Shown: positions 25,552 to 34,097 of the stretch, piece by piece
Layout: every line of letters starts with the position of its first letter
Position numbering within the stretch: the first letter of the stretch is position 1
DNA from: Streptomyces spiramyceticus
Lineage (GTDB): Bacteria > Actinomycetota > Actinomycetes > Streptomycetales > Streptomycetaceae
Reading direction: 5' to 3'
NCBI RefSeq assembly: GCF_028807635.1
Contig: NZ_JARBAX010000001.1
Coordinates: forward strand, 1,377,001 to 1,441,000
Length of the DNA stretch: 64,000 nt
Made by a program: the position numbers and the translations under genes
Notes under the pieces: generated by a model
The model's input: only the letters and a program-made list of their open reading frames with translations
Databases searched by the model: none
What the model was told of the DNA's origin: nothing

Positions 25552-26517
25552 GTGTCCGCAGTCGCACCCGACGGACGCAAGATGCTGCGCCTGGAGGTCC
25601 GGAACAGCCAGACCCCCATCGAGCGCAAGCCCGAGTGGATCAAGACCCGGGCGAAGATGGGCCCCGAGTACACCAAGATGCAGGCCCTGGTGAAGGGCGA
25701 AGGATTGCATACGGTGTGCCAGGAGGCCGGCTGTCCGAACATCTACGAATGCTGGGAGGACCGCGAGGCCACCTTCCTCATCGGCGGTGACCAGTGCACC
25801 CGGCGTTGTGACTTCTGCCAGATCGACACGGGCAAGCCCGCCGCGCTCGACCTGGACGAGCCGCGCCGTGTGGGTGAGTCCGTCGTCACGATGGACCTGA
25901 ACTACGCCACCATCACCGGCGTCGCGCGCGACGACCTGGAGGACGGCGGCGCCTGGCTGTACGCGGAGACCGTGCGCCAGATCCACGGCATGACGTCCGA
26001 GCGCGCGGACGGCCGCACCAAGGTCGAGCTGCTGATCCCCGACTTCAACGCGGTCCCCGAGCAGCTGGCCGAGGTCTTCTCGTCGCGCCCCGAGGTGCTC
26101 GCCCACAACGTCGAGACGGTGCCGCGCATCTTCAAGCGCATCCGCCCCGGCTTCCGGTACGAGCGCTCCCTCGAAGTCATCACACGGGCCCGCGAGGCCG
26201 GTCTGGTGACCAAGTCGAACCTCATCCTGGGCATGGGCGAGGAGCGCGAAGAGGTCAGCCAGGCGCTCCAGGATCTGTACGACGCGGGTTGCGAGCTCAT
26301 CACGATTACGCAGTATCTGCGCCCCTCCCCGCGCCACCACCCCGTCGAGCGCTGGGTGAAGCCGCACGAGTTCGTGGAGCTGAAGGAGGAGGCCGAGGAG
26401 ATCGGCTACTCCGGTGTGATGTCCGGACCGCTGGTCCGTTCCTCGTACCGTGCCGGCCGGCTCTTCGGTCAGGCGATGGAGCGACGCGCCGAGAAGGCCA
26501 CCACCCAGGCTGTGTGA
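25552..26517 (+). CDS. lipA: Lipoyl synthase (radical SAM)
   Basis: 321 aa from GTG 25552 with GGAG six bases upstream. Auxiliary cluster cysteines are in [12 protein letters not shown] (about 57-68); the radical SAM cluster CxxxCxxC is CTRRCDFC (about 83-90). [33 protein letters not shown] and the RSSY element for the third ligand of the auxiliary cluster are all present. It inserts two sulfurs into octanoyl-E2. The stop codon falls in the first unit of a 15-bp tandem repeat. Confidence 0.98.
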   Translation: MSAVAPDGRKMLRLEVRNSQTPIERKPEWIKTRAKMGPEYTKMQALVKGEGLHTVCQEAGCPNIYECWEDREATFLIGGDQCTRRCDFCQIDTGKPAALDLDEPRRVGESVVTMDLNYATITGVARDDLEDGGAWLYAETVRQIHGMTSERADGRTKVELLIPDFNAVPEQLAEVFSSRPEVLAHNVETVPRIFKRIRPGFRYERSLEVITRAREAGLVTKSNLILGMGEEREEVSQALQDLYDAGCELITITQYLRPSPRHHPVERWVKPHEFVELKEEAEEIGYSGVMSGPLVRSSYRAGRLFGQAMERRAEKATTQAV

Positions 26518-26559
26518 GCGCAGCCCGGGTGAGCGCAGGCTGTATGAGTGCAGGCTGTG
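26515..26559 (+). repeat. 15-bp tandem repeat starting at the lipA stop codon
   Basis: Three units: TGAGCGCAGCCCGGG, TGAGCGCAGGCTGTA, TGAGTGCAGGCTGTG, with a CAGGCTGTG half-unit before and TGA after. Each unit starts with TGA in the lipA frame, so gain or loss of units does not change the protein end. Confidence 0.8.
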
Positions 26560-26600
26560 TGAATCGGCGCACAAGCAACTACCCGCCAGTAATGGCAAGT

Positions 26601-26652
26601 TGACGCGGCCCGTAGGGTCCCCGCAGGTCAGGGGACCGTACGGGCCGCGTCA
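26601..26652 (+). terminator. Strong hairpin terminator after lipA
   Basis: 22-bp arms with a single mismatch (TGACGCGGCCCGTA... / ...TACGGGCCGCGTCA) around an 8-base loop. It lies in the 326-bp gap between lipA and the next small gene; the remainder of the gap, to 26843, shows only AT-richer promoter-like sequence. Confidence 0.85.
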
Positions 26653-26843
26653 GTGTTTCGGCCGTACGCGTCAAGGATTCATGGGCGTTTGACCGCCCGG
26701 TCACGCACTGGTAACACCAGTCAGTGACCCTAGGTTTACGCAGAGCTCCACTCCGCTCCACCCTGAACCTCCCGCTCCACCCCCAGCACGGCCCCCAGCA
26801 CGCGCACGTTCCCGAGTCTTCCGCTCCGAGGAGGGACCTCCCC

Positions 26844-27056
26844 ATGCAGGCCGCGACCGACGTACGCGCCACCGCCATCCCGTCCGTCACCGACGCGCTC
26901 CGAGCCGTCGAGTCTCTGCTGATGCGCGGCGGCCAGCGCACCGCCCGCCGGAACGCCTGGACGTCGGTCCTCGAAGACCGGCGCAGGGCGAGGGACCGGG
27001 TCGAGGCTCAGCACGTACTGGAGGCCGTGGCGAGCCGTACTTCCACGGCCACGTAA
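26844..27056 (+). CDS. Conserved small hypothetical protein
   Basis: 70 aa from ATG 26844 with GAGGAGGGA about nine bases upstream. Sequence is helical and Arg-rich: SVTDALRAVESLLMRGGQRTARRNAWTSV. No membrane segment or known motif. It ends 10 bp before the DUF4191 gene, so they are probably cotranscribed. A small protein at this position is, from memory, conserved in Streptomyces. Function unknown. Confidence 0.7.
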   Translation: MQAATDVRATAIPSVTDALRAVESLLMRGGQRTARRNAWTSVLEDRRRARDRVEAQHVLEAVASRTSTAT

Positions 27057-27066
27057 ACTTCGGAAC

Positions 27067-27768
27067 ATGGCGAGGAAGGCAAAACAAGACAGCGCTGAGG
27101 CTGCTGCGAACCCCGGGCGACTCAAGCAGATCGCCCTGACCTACAAGATGACCCGCAAGGCTGACCCGAAGGTCGGTCTTGTCGTCGCGGGCGTGGGAAT
27201 CGTCACCTTCGGTGTCCTCCTCGCGATCGGCTTCTTGATCGATCACCCGGTCTATCTGGGCATCCTGGGCTTCCTGCTGGCCTTCCTCGCGATGGCGATC
27301 GTCTTCGGACGCCGCGCCGAGCGAGCTGCCTTCGGGCAGATGGAAGGACAGCCGGGCGCTGCGGCCTCCGTGCTGCAGAACGTCGGCCGGGGCTGGACGA
27401 CGACTCCGGCCGTGGCCATGAACCGCAACCAGGACGTCGTGCACCGGGCCGTCGGCAAGGCCGGCATCGTCCTGGTGGGCGAGGGCAACCCGAACCGGCT
27501 CAAGACTCTGCTGGCGGCGGAGAAGAAGAAGATGGCGCGCATCGTCATGGACGTACCCGTCCACGACATCGTCATCGGCAACGAAGAGGGTCAGGTGCCG
27601 CTGAAGAGGCTGCGCACCACGATGCTCAAGCTGCCGCGCGTCCTCACGGGCCCGCAGGTGACGTCGGCCAACGACCGGCTGCGCGCGATGGGCGACCTCA
27701 TGTCCAACATGCCGCTGCCGAAGGGGCCCATTCCCGGGCGTGGCATGCGGGGACCACGACAGCGGTAA
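27067..27768 (+). CDS. DUF4191 membrane protein
   Basis: 233 aa. Basic N-terminus (MARKAKQDS...LKQIALTYKMTRKADPKVG), then two adjacent membrane spans (LVVAGVGIVTFGVLLAIGFLI and VYLGILGFLLAFLAMAIVF, about 38-80), then a cytoplasmic part with GRRAERAAFGQMEGQPGAA and VVHRAVGKAGIVLVGEGNPNR, the DUF4191 hallmark. Function unknown; conserved between lipA and glnA in actinobacteria. Confidence 0.93.
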   Translation: MARKAKQDSAEAAANPGRLKQIALTYKMTRKADPKVGLVVAGVGIVTFGVLLAIGFLIDHPVYLGILGFLLAFLAMAIVFGRRAERAAFGQMEGQPGAAASVLQNVGRGWTTTPAVAMNRNQDVVHRAVGKAGIVLVGEGNPNRLKTLLAAEKKKMARIVMDVPVHDIVIGNEEGQVPLKRLRTTMLKLPRVLTGPQVTSANDRLRAMGDLMSNMPLPKGPIPGRGMRGPRQR

Positions 27769-27794
27769 TACGCGCTTGATCTGCGATCTGCACG

Positions 27795-27830
27795 GAAAGC
27801 GGCCCGGACCACGAGGTCAGGGCCGCTTTC
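27795..27830. terminator. Bidirectional hairpin terminator between DUF4191 and RDD genes
   Basis: GAAAGCGGCCC / GGGCCGCTTTC, perfect 11-bp arms with a 14-base loop, followed by GCTTCTTT. It lies between two convergent genes. Confidence 0.85.
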
Positions 27831-27855
27831 GCTTCTTTACAGCTGTTACGTAACC

Positions 27856-28323
27856 TCAGATCCGCACCTGCACGGCGCGCGCCAGCCTGTCGTGCAGCCC
27901 GCGGCCGTCGCGGTCCCAGACCAGCGCCGGGATCGCGAGGCAGAGCAGCGCGCTCCGCACGATGACGCGGAAGATGCCGAGGCGGGCACCGTCCTCGGCC
28001 ACGACGCGGAGGCCGAAGAGCCGCTTGCCCGGGGTGAAGCCGACCGTTCCGACGGTGAGCACGCTCAGTACGAGCAGAACGCCGAGCGCCCAGTTGCCGG
28101 ACGCCTGCCAATTACGGCCGGCGAGCAGCCCGTATGCGATCAGCATGCACAGTGACCAGTCGATGAAAAGGGCGCCGAAGCGGCGGCCCAGCGGGGCGAC
28201 GGCCCCGGGGCCCACCTCGGGGAGACCGAGCCGCTCGCCCCGGTAGCCGGTGACGGCACCCATCTGTTTGGCGGCCTCGCCCGGCCCGGACAGCCACGAT
28301 CCGATTGCTTGCCTGTTGTCCAC
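27856..28323 (-). CDS. RDD-family membrane protein
   Basis: 155 aa from GTG 28323. RDD domain: [26 protein letters not shown] (the R..D pattern, about 45-70), a second span [31 protein letters not shown] with the conserved GKR-LFGLRV, and a third near [30 protein letters not shown]. Function of RDD proteins is loosely transport-linked. Divergent from glnA; conserved partner of glnA in streptomycetes. Confidence 0.93.
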   Translation of the reverse strand: MDNRQAIGSWLSGPGEAAKQMGAVTGYRGERLGLPEVGPGAVAPLGRRFGALFIDWSLCMLIAYGLLAGRNWQASGNWALGVLLVLSVLTVGTVGFTPGKRLFGLRVVAEDGARLGIFRVIVRSALLCLAIPALVWDRDGRGLHDRLARAVQVRI

Positions 28324-28386
28324 GCGTCAACGGTACTGTGCCCGGTTTCGTACCCTGGAAGTCGGGGCCCTTCGGAGCCGCCCTGG

Positions 28387-28424
28387 TTAACTTGCGCGAA
28401 ACAAATGGGTCACGCTTGAGAAAT
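28387..28424 (+). promoter_or_regulatory. GlnR box upstream of glnA
   Basis: Half-sites with exact 6-base spacing: TTAAC (28387-28391), GAAAC (28398-28402), GTCAC (28409-28413), GAAAT (28420-28424). This fits the GlnR consensus gTnAc-n6-GaAAc repeated twice. It lies 97 bp before the glnA ATG, the expected place for nitrogen control. Confidence 0.88.
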
Positions 28425-28520
28425 CCGGTCTGCCTATGGTCGGGTCCAGCGTGTGCCACCGCACTGGCCGCACGAAGAGCTGCAACCCCGCCCCTCCCGG
28501 GTGGGAGTAGGAGGAGTTGG

Positions 28521-29930
28521 ATGTTCCAGAACGCCGACGACGCGAAGAAGTTCCTCGCCGACGAAGACGTCAAGTTCGTCGACGTCCGGTTCTGCGACCT
28601 GCCCGGAGTGATGCAGCACTTCACGATTCCGGCCGCGGCGTTCGACCCGAACGAGGAGCTGGCCTTCGACGGATCGTCGATCCGCGGCTTCCAGGCCATC
28701 CACGAGTCCGACATGGCGCTCCGTGCGGACCTGTCGACGGCACGCGTAGACCCGTTCCGCAAGGACAAGACGGTCAACATCAACTTCTTCATCCACGACC
28801 CGATCACGGGCGAGCAGTACAGCCGTGACCCGCGGAACGTGGCGAAGAAGGCCGAGGCGTACCTCACGTCCACCGGCATCGCCGACACGGCGTACTTCGG
28901 CCCCGAGGCCGAGTTCTACGTGTTCGACAACGTCCGTTTCCAGACCTCCGCGAACGAGTCCTTCTACCACATCGACTCCGAGGCAGGCGCCTGGAACACC
29001 GGTGCGGTCGAGAACAACCGTGGCTACAAGGTCCGCTACAAGGGTGGCTACTTCCCGACCCCGCCGGTCGACCACTTCGCCGACCTGCGTGCCGAGATCT
29101 CCCTGGAGCTGGACAAGAACGGCCTGCAGGTCGAGCGTCAGCACCACGAGGTCGGCACGGCCGGCCAGGCCGAGATCAACTACAAGTTCAACACCCTCCT
29201 CGCCGCCGCCGACGACCTGATGCTCTTCAAGTACGTCGTGAAGAACGTCGCCTGGCGCAACGGCAAGACCGCGACCTTCATGCCGAAGCCGATCTTCGGT
29301 GACAACGGCTCGGGCATGCACGTCCACCAGTCGCTGTGGGCGAACGGCGACCCGCTGTTCTACGACGAGACCGGCTACGCGGGCCTCTCGGACACCGCCC
29401 GCTACTACATCGGCGGCATCCTCAAGCACGCCCCGTCGCTGCTCGCCTTCACCAACCCGACGGTGAACTCGTACCACCGCCTGGTGCCCGGCTTCGAGGC
29501 CCCGGTCAACATGGTCTACTCGCAGCGCAACCGCTCGGCTGCCATGCGTATCCCGATCACGGGCTCGAACCCGAAGGCCAAGCGCGTCGAGTTCCGCGCC
29601 CCGGACCCGTCCTCGAACCCGTACCTCGCGTTCTCGGCGCTCCTGATGGCGGGCCTCGACGGCGTGAAGAACAAGATCGAGCCGGCCGAGCCGATCGACA
29701 AGGACCTCTACGAGCTGGCTCCCGAGGAGCACGCGAACGTCCAGCAGGTCCCGACGTCCCTCCCGGCCGTCCTGGACGCGCTCGAGGCGGACCACGACTA
29801 CCTTCTGGCCGGCGGCGTCTTCACGCCCGACCTGATCGAGACGTGGATCGACTACAAGCGCACGAACGAGATCGCCCCGATCCAGCTGCGCCCGCACCCG
29901 CACGAGTTCGAGCTGTACTTCGACATCTAG
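28521..29930 (+). CDS. glnA: Glutamine synthetase type I
   Basis: 469 aa from ATG 28521 with GAGGAG just upstream. GS-I signatures: [17 protein letters not shown] (about 49-65), the ATP-binding [18 protein letters not shown] (about 257-274), NRSAAMRIP and the adenylylation segment [12 protein letters not shown], whose Tyr (near 397) marks the I-beta type controlled by GlnE. It forms dodecamers making glutamine from glutamate and ammonia. A GlnR box lies upstream and a strong hairpin downstream. Confidence 0.98.
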   Translation: MFQNADDAKKFLADEDVKFVDVRFCDLPGVMQHFTIPAAAFDPNEELAFDGSSIRGFQAIHESDMALRADLSTARVDPFRKDKTVNINFFIHDPITGEQYSRDPRNVAKKAEAYLTSTGIADTAYFGPEAEFYVFDNVRFQTSANESFYHIDSEAGAWNTGAVENNRGYKVRYKGGYFPTPPVDHFADLRAEISLELDKNGLQVERQHHEVGTAGQAEINYKFNTLLAAADDLMLFKYVVKNVAWRNGKTATFMPKPIFGDNGSGMHVHQSLWANGDPLFYDETGYAGLSDTARYYIGGILKHAPSLLAFTNPTVNSYHRLVPGFEAPVNMVYSQRNRSAAMRIPITGSNPKAKRVEFRAPDPSSNPYLAFSALLMAGLDGVKNKIEPAEPIDKDLYELAPEEHANVQQVPTSLPAVLDALEADHDYLLAGGVFTPDLIETWIDYKRTNEIAPIQLRPHPHEFELYFDI

Positions 29931-29975
29931 GAAGGCCCCAGGTCAGCGGGTTTCCGCTCGCCTGGGCCGTCTGTG

Positions 29976-30021
29976 GGCCGTCGGCCGCGTTCTTCCCTCC
30001 CGGAAGGCGCGGCCGACGGCC
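29976..30021 (+). terminator. Hairpin terminator after glnA
   Basis: Perfect 14-bp arms GGCCGTCGGCCGCG / CGCGGCCGACGGCC around an 18-base loop that can itself pair weakly (CTTCC/GGAAG). It lies 46 bp after the glnA stop and ends 17 bp before the stop of the convergent HD gene. Confidence 0.85.
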
Positions 30022-30038
30022 GTTTCTGTGATCGCCGT

Positions 30039-30666
30039 TCAGCCCGCAGCTTTGCTGGAGGCGAGGGCTTCGTCATGTTCCAGCTGGTTCAGCGGAGATA
30101 CGTCTTTCAGCGCGGCCTCAGCGAGGGCTTGCGCCGACGCGGTCTGGAGGCTGTTACGGCTGGTGTCAATCCAGTTCTGAACGTTCCCGCATCCTTGCTC
30201 GCGGTACTCGACGGCTTGGATAAGGCATTCGAGCTTGTCGGCGTCGTGGGCAACGATCACTTCCAGGCTGGTGCCGTTCTCGTACTCCTCGACCACACAC
30301 TGAACGCCGGTGGCGACGTCGGGGTGAGCGGCCGACATCTGGTCTGCGGTGACCTTCTCGTTGGACGCTGCTTCGAGGTAACGCCGGCCAATGTGGGGGA
30401 TATCGCTGACGCGGGTCTCCTGCGTGTCGTGGAAGAGGCACATCAGCGCCACCCTCGCCGGGTCGGCTCCCTCCATCATGGCCAGCACCGCGCCGACGAT
30501 GCCCACCCGGAACGAGTGCTCGGCGATCGTCTCCGGGTCCTTCACTCCAGCGATCCACCAGCCGGACCGCTTCGCCCGTTTGAGCATCCCCATTTCCATC
30601 CGCGCGCTCGATGAAGTCCAACAGCGGCTGTTGGTCGCCCTGACGGACGAGCGAGTGTGGCGGCAT
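30039..30666 (-). pseudogene. HD-domain protein (YfbR-like nucleotidase type), frameshifted near its 5' end
   Basis: From ATG 30599 the frame gives 186 aa with a full HD core: AEHSFR (His), FHDTQE (His-Asp) and AHDADKLE (Asp), the YfbR/HDDC2 5'-nucleotidase pattern. The natural N-terminus is in another frame immediately upstream: from ATG 30666 it reads MPPHSLVRQ...QQPLLDFIERA, and removal of one base near 30600-30610 joins LLDFIERA to MEMGMLKRAKRSGWW. Family members normally begin with such a helix. So the gene carries a one-base shift, or the sequence has an error; internal initiation at 30599 would still give all metal ligands. Convergent with glnA. Confidence 0.6.
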
Positions 30667-30781
30667 CGCCTGGTACGCCTTCGACGAGATCCCCGAGAAC
30701 ACAGTTCCGTATCACGCGGCGGCTCTTGCTCACATCGCCGCCGGCCGGGTGCGCTCCAGGTTCGGATGGAACCAGCGCTGA
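30644..30781 (+). pseudogene. Possible 45-codon gene fragment
   Basis: Between an in-frame stop at 30641-30643 and TGA at 30779-30781 the frame reads protein-like sequence (GGIAWYAFDEIPENTVPYHA, then AALAHIAAGRVRSRFGWNQR). It has no start codon with a ribosome site and overlaps the 5' part of the HD gene in antisense. It could be the C-terminal remnant of a gene lost by recombination. Family not recognised. Confidence 0.3.
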
Positions 30782-30891
30782 CCAGCTCCTGACTTACTGC
30801 GCCCCCCAGCAGCAACGAAGTGCGGGGTGTAGTGCTGCGCTGCCTGAGTAGGCCCCGTAGGGCGGTGCGGCGGGAGCTTCTGAGGCGTTTG

Positions 30892-31314
30892 CTAGGTGGT
30901 CTCCGCGCCGGGGGCGAGGAGCGTGAGGCCGTTCGCCTCTACTGCGGCGGACAGCTCCTTGTCGTAGGTCACGAAGCCGTCCAGCTCCTCCTTCAGGGGG
31001 TCGGCGGTGGACAGGTGGATTGAGTCGAGCGTGCCGAGCTTCTCCACCTCGTACGCGGAGGCGCGGACCAGAACGTCGTCGTCGAGGACGATCTGGTCCA
31101 CGCCTTTGAGGGTGTTGAGCACCAGGAACGGGATGCGTTGCCTATCGATTCCTGCGCGACGGAACGTCCGTGCCAGCTCTACGCCGGCCAACTGCGAGGT
31201 CACCAGTTGCGCATGCTGACCCAGCCCGGCGCGCCAGGCCCGTAGTGCCGCTGTCTCGCCCTCCGGCTTGACCAGCTTGAGCAAGGCGCAGGTGTCCAGG
31301 TAGTGGAGGCTCAA
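30892..31314 (-). CDS. vapC: PIN-domain toxin (VapC family)
   Basis: 140 aa from TTG 31314, overlapping the antitoxin stop as TTGA. PIN acidic residues: YLDTCALLKLVKPE (Asp near 7), AGVELARTFRR (Glu near 46), LGTLDSIHLSTA (Asp near 97) and FVTYDKELSAAVEANGL (Asp near 118). VapC toxins are RNases that cleave tRNA or rRNA. It is the second gene of a two-gene module, as is common in VapBC pairs. Its base composition is a little lower in GC than nearby core genes, in line with acquisition. Confidence 0.9.
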   Translation of the reverse strand: MSLHYLDTCALLKLVKPEGETAALRAWRAGLGQHAQLVTSQLAGVELARTFRRAGIDRQRIPFLVLNTLKGVDQIVLDDDVLVRASAYEVEKLGTLDSIHLSTADPLKEELDGFVTYDKELSAAVEANGLTLLAPGAETT

Positions 31315-31592
31315 CGGTTGCGCTCCTTGTCCCGCTCCGCGATCAGCAGGTCTGACAGGGACGGAAGATCGGCGAGGTCGTCAATCAGCTCCGGCATGGC
31401 GCCAGGGTGGGCACTGCGGTACACCTTGCCGGACGTGGCGAGGCGATCCAGGGCGGTTGCGGCCTCTTCCTCCGGGACGAGTCGCATGATGGGCTTGCCG
31501 TGCTCGGTGATGTGCACGGTGGTCCCTCGCTTGACCTTCGCGGTGACCCTCGATGTGTGGTGATTCAGTTCTGAGATCGGGATGGTCTCCAT
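31311..31592 (-). CDS. Phd/YefM-family antitoxin
   Basis: 93 aa from ATG 31592; a longer in-frame start at 31622 would run through the operator-like dyad and is less likely. Phd/YefM N-terminal DNA-binding fold: METIPISELNHHTSRVTAKVKRGTTVHITEHGKPIMRLVPEEE (about 1-43). The acidic C-terminus ADLPSLSDLLIAERDKERNR would wrap the toxin. Paired with the PIN toxin by a 4-bp overlap. Expected to repress its own promoter. Confidence 0.9.
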   Translation of the reverse strand: METIPISELNHHTSRVTAKVKRGTTVHITEHGKPIMRLVPEEEAATALDRLATSGKVYRSAHPGAMPELIDDLADLPSLSDLLIAERDKERNR

Positions 31593-31600
31593 ACAGAGAA

Positions 31601-31623
31601 TGTACCCAGAAAATGTGTACACA
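31601..31623 (-). promoter_or_regulatory. TGTACA-type operator/promoter of the toxin-antitoxin pair
   Basis: A 10-bp palindrome TGTGTACACA (31614-31623) and a second half-site TGTACC (31601-31606) lie 9-31 bp before the antitoxin start. YefM-type antitoxins are known to bind paired palindromes with a TGTACA core, so this is a good autoregulatory operator candidate. Confidence 0.65.
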
Positions 31624-31977
31624 CGCTACGCCCCCCAGTATCACTCTGCATAACGAACTGACGACTGGCGCAGGCGGGGCATCCTGCACACCCAGGAGCG
31701 TTGCGGGCCCCACGCGGCGGCAATTACGCAAGATGATCTTACTGTAGGGACGTTCGTGCAGGTCAGAGCACTCGTTCGGCTGCACTTCGACAGCTAAAGA
31801 TCGTGGGCAGTCAGTAATTACTGGCCAGTACCCTGGGGCAACGGCTCTCAGCTGTACGAGGTCCCGCACCCATTCCGTCAGACGGCGTAGAACCACTCGC
31901 CACCGCTCGCTGGCCTCACCACATCGATCTAGCGTCATGGAGACAGGCTGTCTTCGAATGTGGATCGAGGAACTGAC
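31624..31977. other. Gene-poor, lower-GC stretch of about 350 bp
   Basis: No gene is supported. A minus-strand frame is open across most of it (from an ATG near 31937), but its third codon positions are not G/C-biased and no domain is recognisable. It may be debris from the insertion that brought the toxin-antitoxin pair. The right end must hold the promoter of the small gene at 31978. Confidence 0.5.
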
Positions 31978-32259
31978 ATGGCAATTCTGGTAATCAACCG
32001 TGGCCCGGACTGGACCAAGGAGCTCTACCAGAAGACCTTCGACCGGGCGATCCCGGACCGTGCGAAGCCGCCCAGCGGGCTCATCGCACACTTCGGGACG
32101 CCCGGCGAGGCGGGCGGTTGGCAGGTCATTGACGTATGGGAGTCGGAAGACGCGTTCCGGCGGTTTCTGGAGGGGACGGTCAAGCCTGCCGCACAGGCGC
32201 TCGGGGCGCCGCCGTTCGACTCCAAGGTGATCGAGGTTTACAACTCTCTGATCCCGTGA
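31978..32259 (+). CDS. Small protein with a probable dimeric alpha/beta-barrel fold
   Basis: 93 aa from ATG 31978 with GAGGA six bases upstream. Pattern: AILVINRGPDWTKELYQKTFD, then GLIAHFGTPGEAGGWQVIDVWESEDAFRRFLEG, then FDSKVIEVYNSLIP. The 'GGWQVIDVWESEDAFRRF' strand-helix is typical of antibiotic-biosynthesis-monooxygenase-like (ABM) small proteins. No catalytic residue can be assigned. It is convergent with the acyltransferase gene (17 bp between stops), so it is not part of that operon but could be functionally linked. Confidence 0.65.
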   Translation: MAILVINRGPDWTKELYQKTFDRAIPDRAKPPSGLIAHFGTPGEAGGWQVIDVWESEDAFRRFLEGTVKPAAQALGAPPFDSKVIEVYNSLIP

Positions 32260-32276
32260 AGGCGGCTAGGAGACGG

Positions 32277-34097
32277 CTAGGAGTGGTTCAGCAGCTCCCT
32301 CAGTTCGCTCACCGCCTCCCGGAGCCGGTCGGCGAAGGTGTGCATCTGGGGGGCGACCGGCTGGGGGGTGCTCAGGTAGAGGTTGAAGCGTTCGGGGAGC
32401 AGGACGTAGGCGACGCCGATACAGCGGCTGCTTGTCGAGCCGAAGCCGAAGTACTGGATGTTGGCGGACGGGGCCGAGCTGGTGCTCAGGTAGTCGTCGC
32501 GCATCTTCAGCCAGCCCGGGGTCCGGTAGAGGGGTGGTTGTTCGGTCACGCCTAGGGCCTGGCCCCGGCGTCGTTGGATCAGTTCCAGTTCCCAGAGGTG
32601 CTGTTCCGGGGCCTCGCCCAGCTGGCATTCCTTGGCGCGCTTCACGTGTGCCTCGGCGGCGGCCCGGAAGGCGGTTCGGCGGGTGTCGGCGTTCGTCGTC
32701 GGGTCGTTCATCGCTGATACGAACGCCTGCGCCTCGGGGGTGACCACGCGCATCGCCTCTGTACGTCCGCGCCGCCATTGCCGGGTGGCGATCGATTCGT
32801 ACGTGGCGCCCAGGTGGCCCCTGGCGCGCTGGTGGGCGAGTTGGTAGGCGAGTTGTACGAATGCGTCCGGTGAGACGCGCAGGGATTTTGCGGTGTTGGC
32901 GCCGAAGTCGTCGAAGGAGACGGTCCTGGTCGCCGTGTTGTTTCCGTAGTCCGCGAACGCTTCGGCGGCGGAGCGGATCTTGGCTCGCAGGGCCTCGTCC
33001 AGTTCGAACGTGATCGGTTCCGGCTTCGGGCCGCCCTGGTGGCGGGCGCCCGACTGCTCCGAGTGGTCCCCGGCGGAGGTGGCCAGCAGGGCGTCGACGA
33101 AGCTGAGGATGGTGGTTCCGTCGAGCTCGCAGTGTTCGACGTTGATGCCCGCGCGGCCGTCGGCGAAGACGATCAGGGACACGGCCTTGTCGAACCAGCG
33201 GTTGCCCCGGTCTCCGTACAGCAGTTCGTCGCACGTCTCCTGGGTGTCCGCGGGTGCGAAGTCCTCCAGGCAGACGCAGAACAGCGCGGTTTCGACGGCG
33301 TCCAGCGCCTCCGCGTTGCCGGGGTGGCAGGCGAGCAGGGAGTGCCGGGCCGCCGCCCACTCGGCTCGCGCCATGGTGGTGAGGTGGCCGACCTGGTCCC
33401 CGGCTGTGTCGGCGCCGGTCTTCATTACGGCGCGGAGCCCTGCCTCCAGGTCTTCCAGGCTGTGCGGGACCCCGTCCGGACCGTATACGTCCAGCCGGAA
33501 CATGGCGCCCCGGAAGAACACCACGATGTGCCGCGCGGTGGACGGGCCCGGCCAGTCGTCCGAGTAAGGGCTGCGGACCGTGTCCTGTTCCTGGCCCGGA
33601 ATGCGGGTGGTGGAGAAGAGGAACTTGTTCTGTTCCATCGACTGGGGGCGCCCGCGCTGCATCACCGGCGGGAGGAGTTCACCGTCGAGCCGGTTTTTGT
33701 AGTTGACGGCTCCGGCGATCAGGCCGGCCGCCCTCTCCGTCTGCGCCTGCCCGGTGTCCTTGAACAGGAAGAAGAAGTTGGCGTTGAGCGCGATCCGGTC
33801 CCTGCGGCCCAGGTAGCGGTACGGCCAGAAGGTGTCGAGCCAACTGTGTACGCCGTCGGTGGCGTCGTACTCCTCCAGCGCCGCGTGCAGCGCGCGGCCG
33901 GGGCCGTCGGGGCTGAGGAAGGCGGCGACCTCCGCCTCGGTCGCCGCCCGCTCGTCGGCCGTCAGCAGCGGCGCGCACCAGGCGAGGAACCTCTCGCAGC
34001 TCGCCTCCAGGGTGGGGAGCGGGACGCGCGGCAGGCTGTCCTCCAGGGCGAAGGTGGTGGGGGCCGCTGCCGTTCCCTGACTGGCGTTCACGTTCAA
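32277..34097 (-). CDS. Choline/carnitine O-acyltransferase-family protein
   Basis: 606 aa, full length for the family. N-terminal LPRVPLPTLEASCERFLAWC; WPYRYLGRRDRIALNANFFF; the catalytic His motif in GINVEHCELDGTTI (about 325-338); DFGANTAKSLRVSPDAFVQLAYQLA; TEAMRVVTPEAQAFV; and the C-terminal substrate-binding region FGFGSTSSRCIGVAYVLLPE with the S-T-S-S element. These are eukaryotic-type carnitine/choline acyltransferase features, uncommon in bacteria. TTG 34097 overlaps the methyltransferase stop (TTGA); GTG 34091 is an alternative start. It should move an acyl group between CoA and the hydroxyl of a quaternary amino alcohol or acid, though the true substrate is unknown. Third gene of a three-gene cassette. 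Confidence 0.9.
   Translation of the reverse strand: MNVNASQGTAAAPTTFALEDSLPRVPLPTLEASCERFLAWCAPLLTADERAATEAEVAAFLSPDGPGRALHAALEEYDATDGVHSWLDTFWPYRYLGRRDRIALNANFFFLFKDTGQAQTERAAGLIAGAVNYKNRLDGELLPPVMQRGRPQSMEQNKFLFSTTRIPGQEQDTVRSPYSDDWPGPSTARHIVVFFRGAMFRLDVYGPDGVPHSLEDLEAGLRAVMKTGADTAGDQVGHLTTMARAEWAAARHSLLACHPGNAEALDAVETALFCVCLEDFAPADTQETCDELLYGDRGNRWFDKAVSLIVFADGRAGINVEHCELDGTTILSFVDALLATSAGDHSEQSGARHQGGPKPEPITFELDEALRAKIRSAAEAFADYGNNTATRTVSFDDFGANTAKSLRVSPDAFVQLAYQLAHQRARGHLGATYESIATRQWRRGRTEAMRVVTPEAQAFVSAMNDPTTNADTRRTAFRAAAEAHVKRAKECQLGEAPEQHLWELELIQRRRGQALGVTEQPPLYRTPGWLKMRDDYLSTSSAPSANIQYFGFGSTSSRCIGVAYVLLPERFNLYLSTPQPVAPQMHTFADRLREAVSELRELLNHS

Noticed and set aside
31381..32091. Minus-strand frame through the gene-poor patch
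   Set aside because: No G/C bias at third positions and no family pattern; it runs on into the antitoxin gene in another frame.
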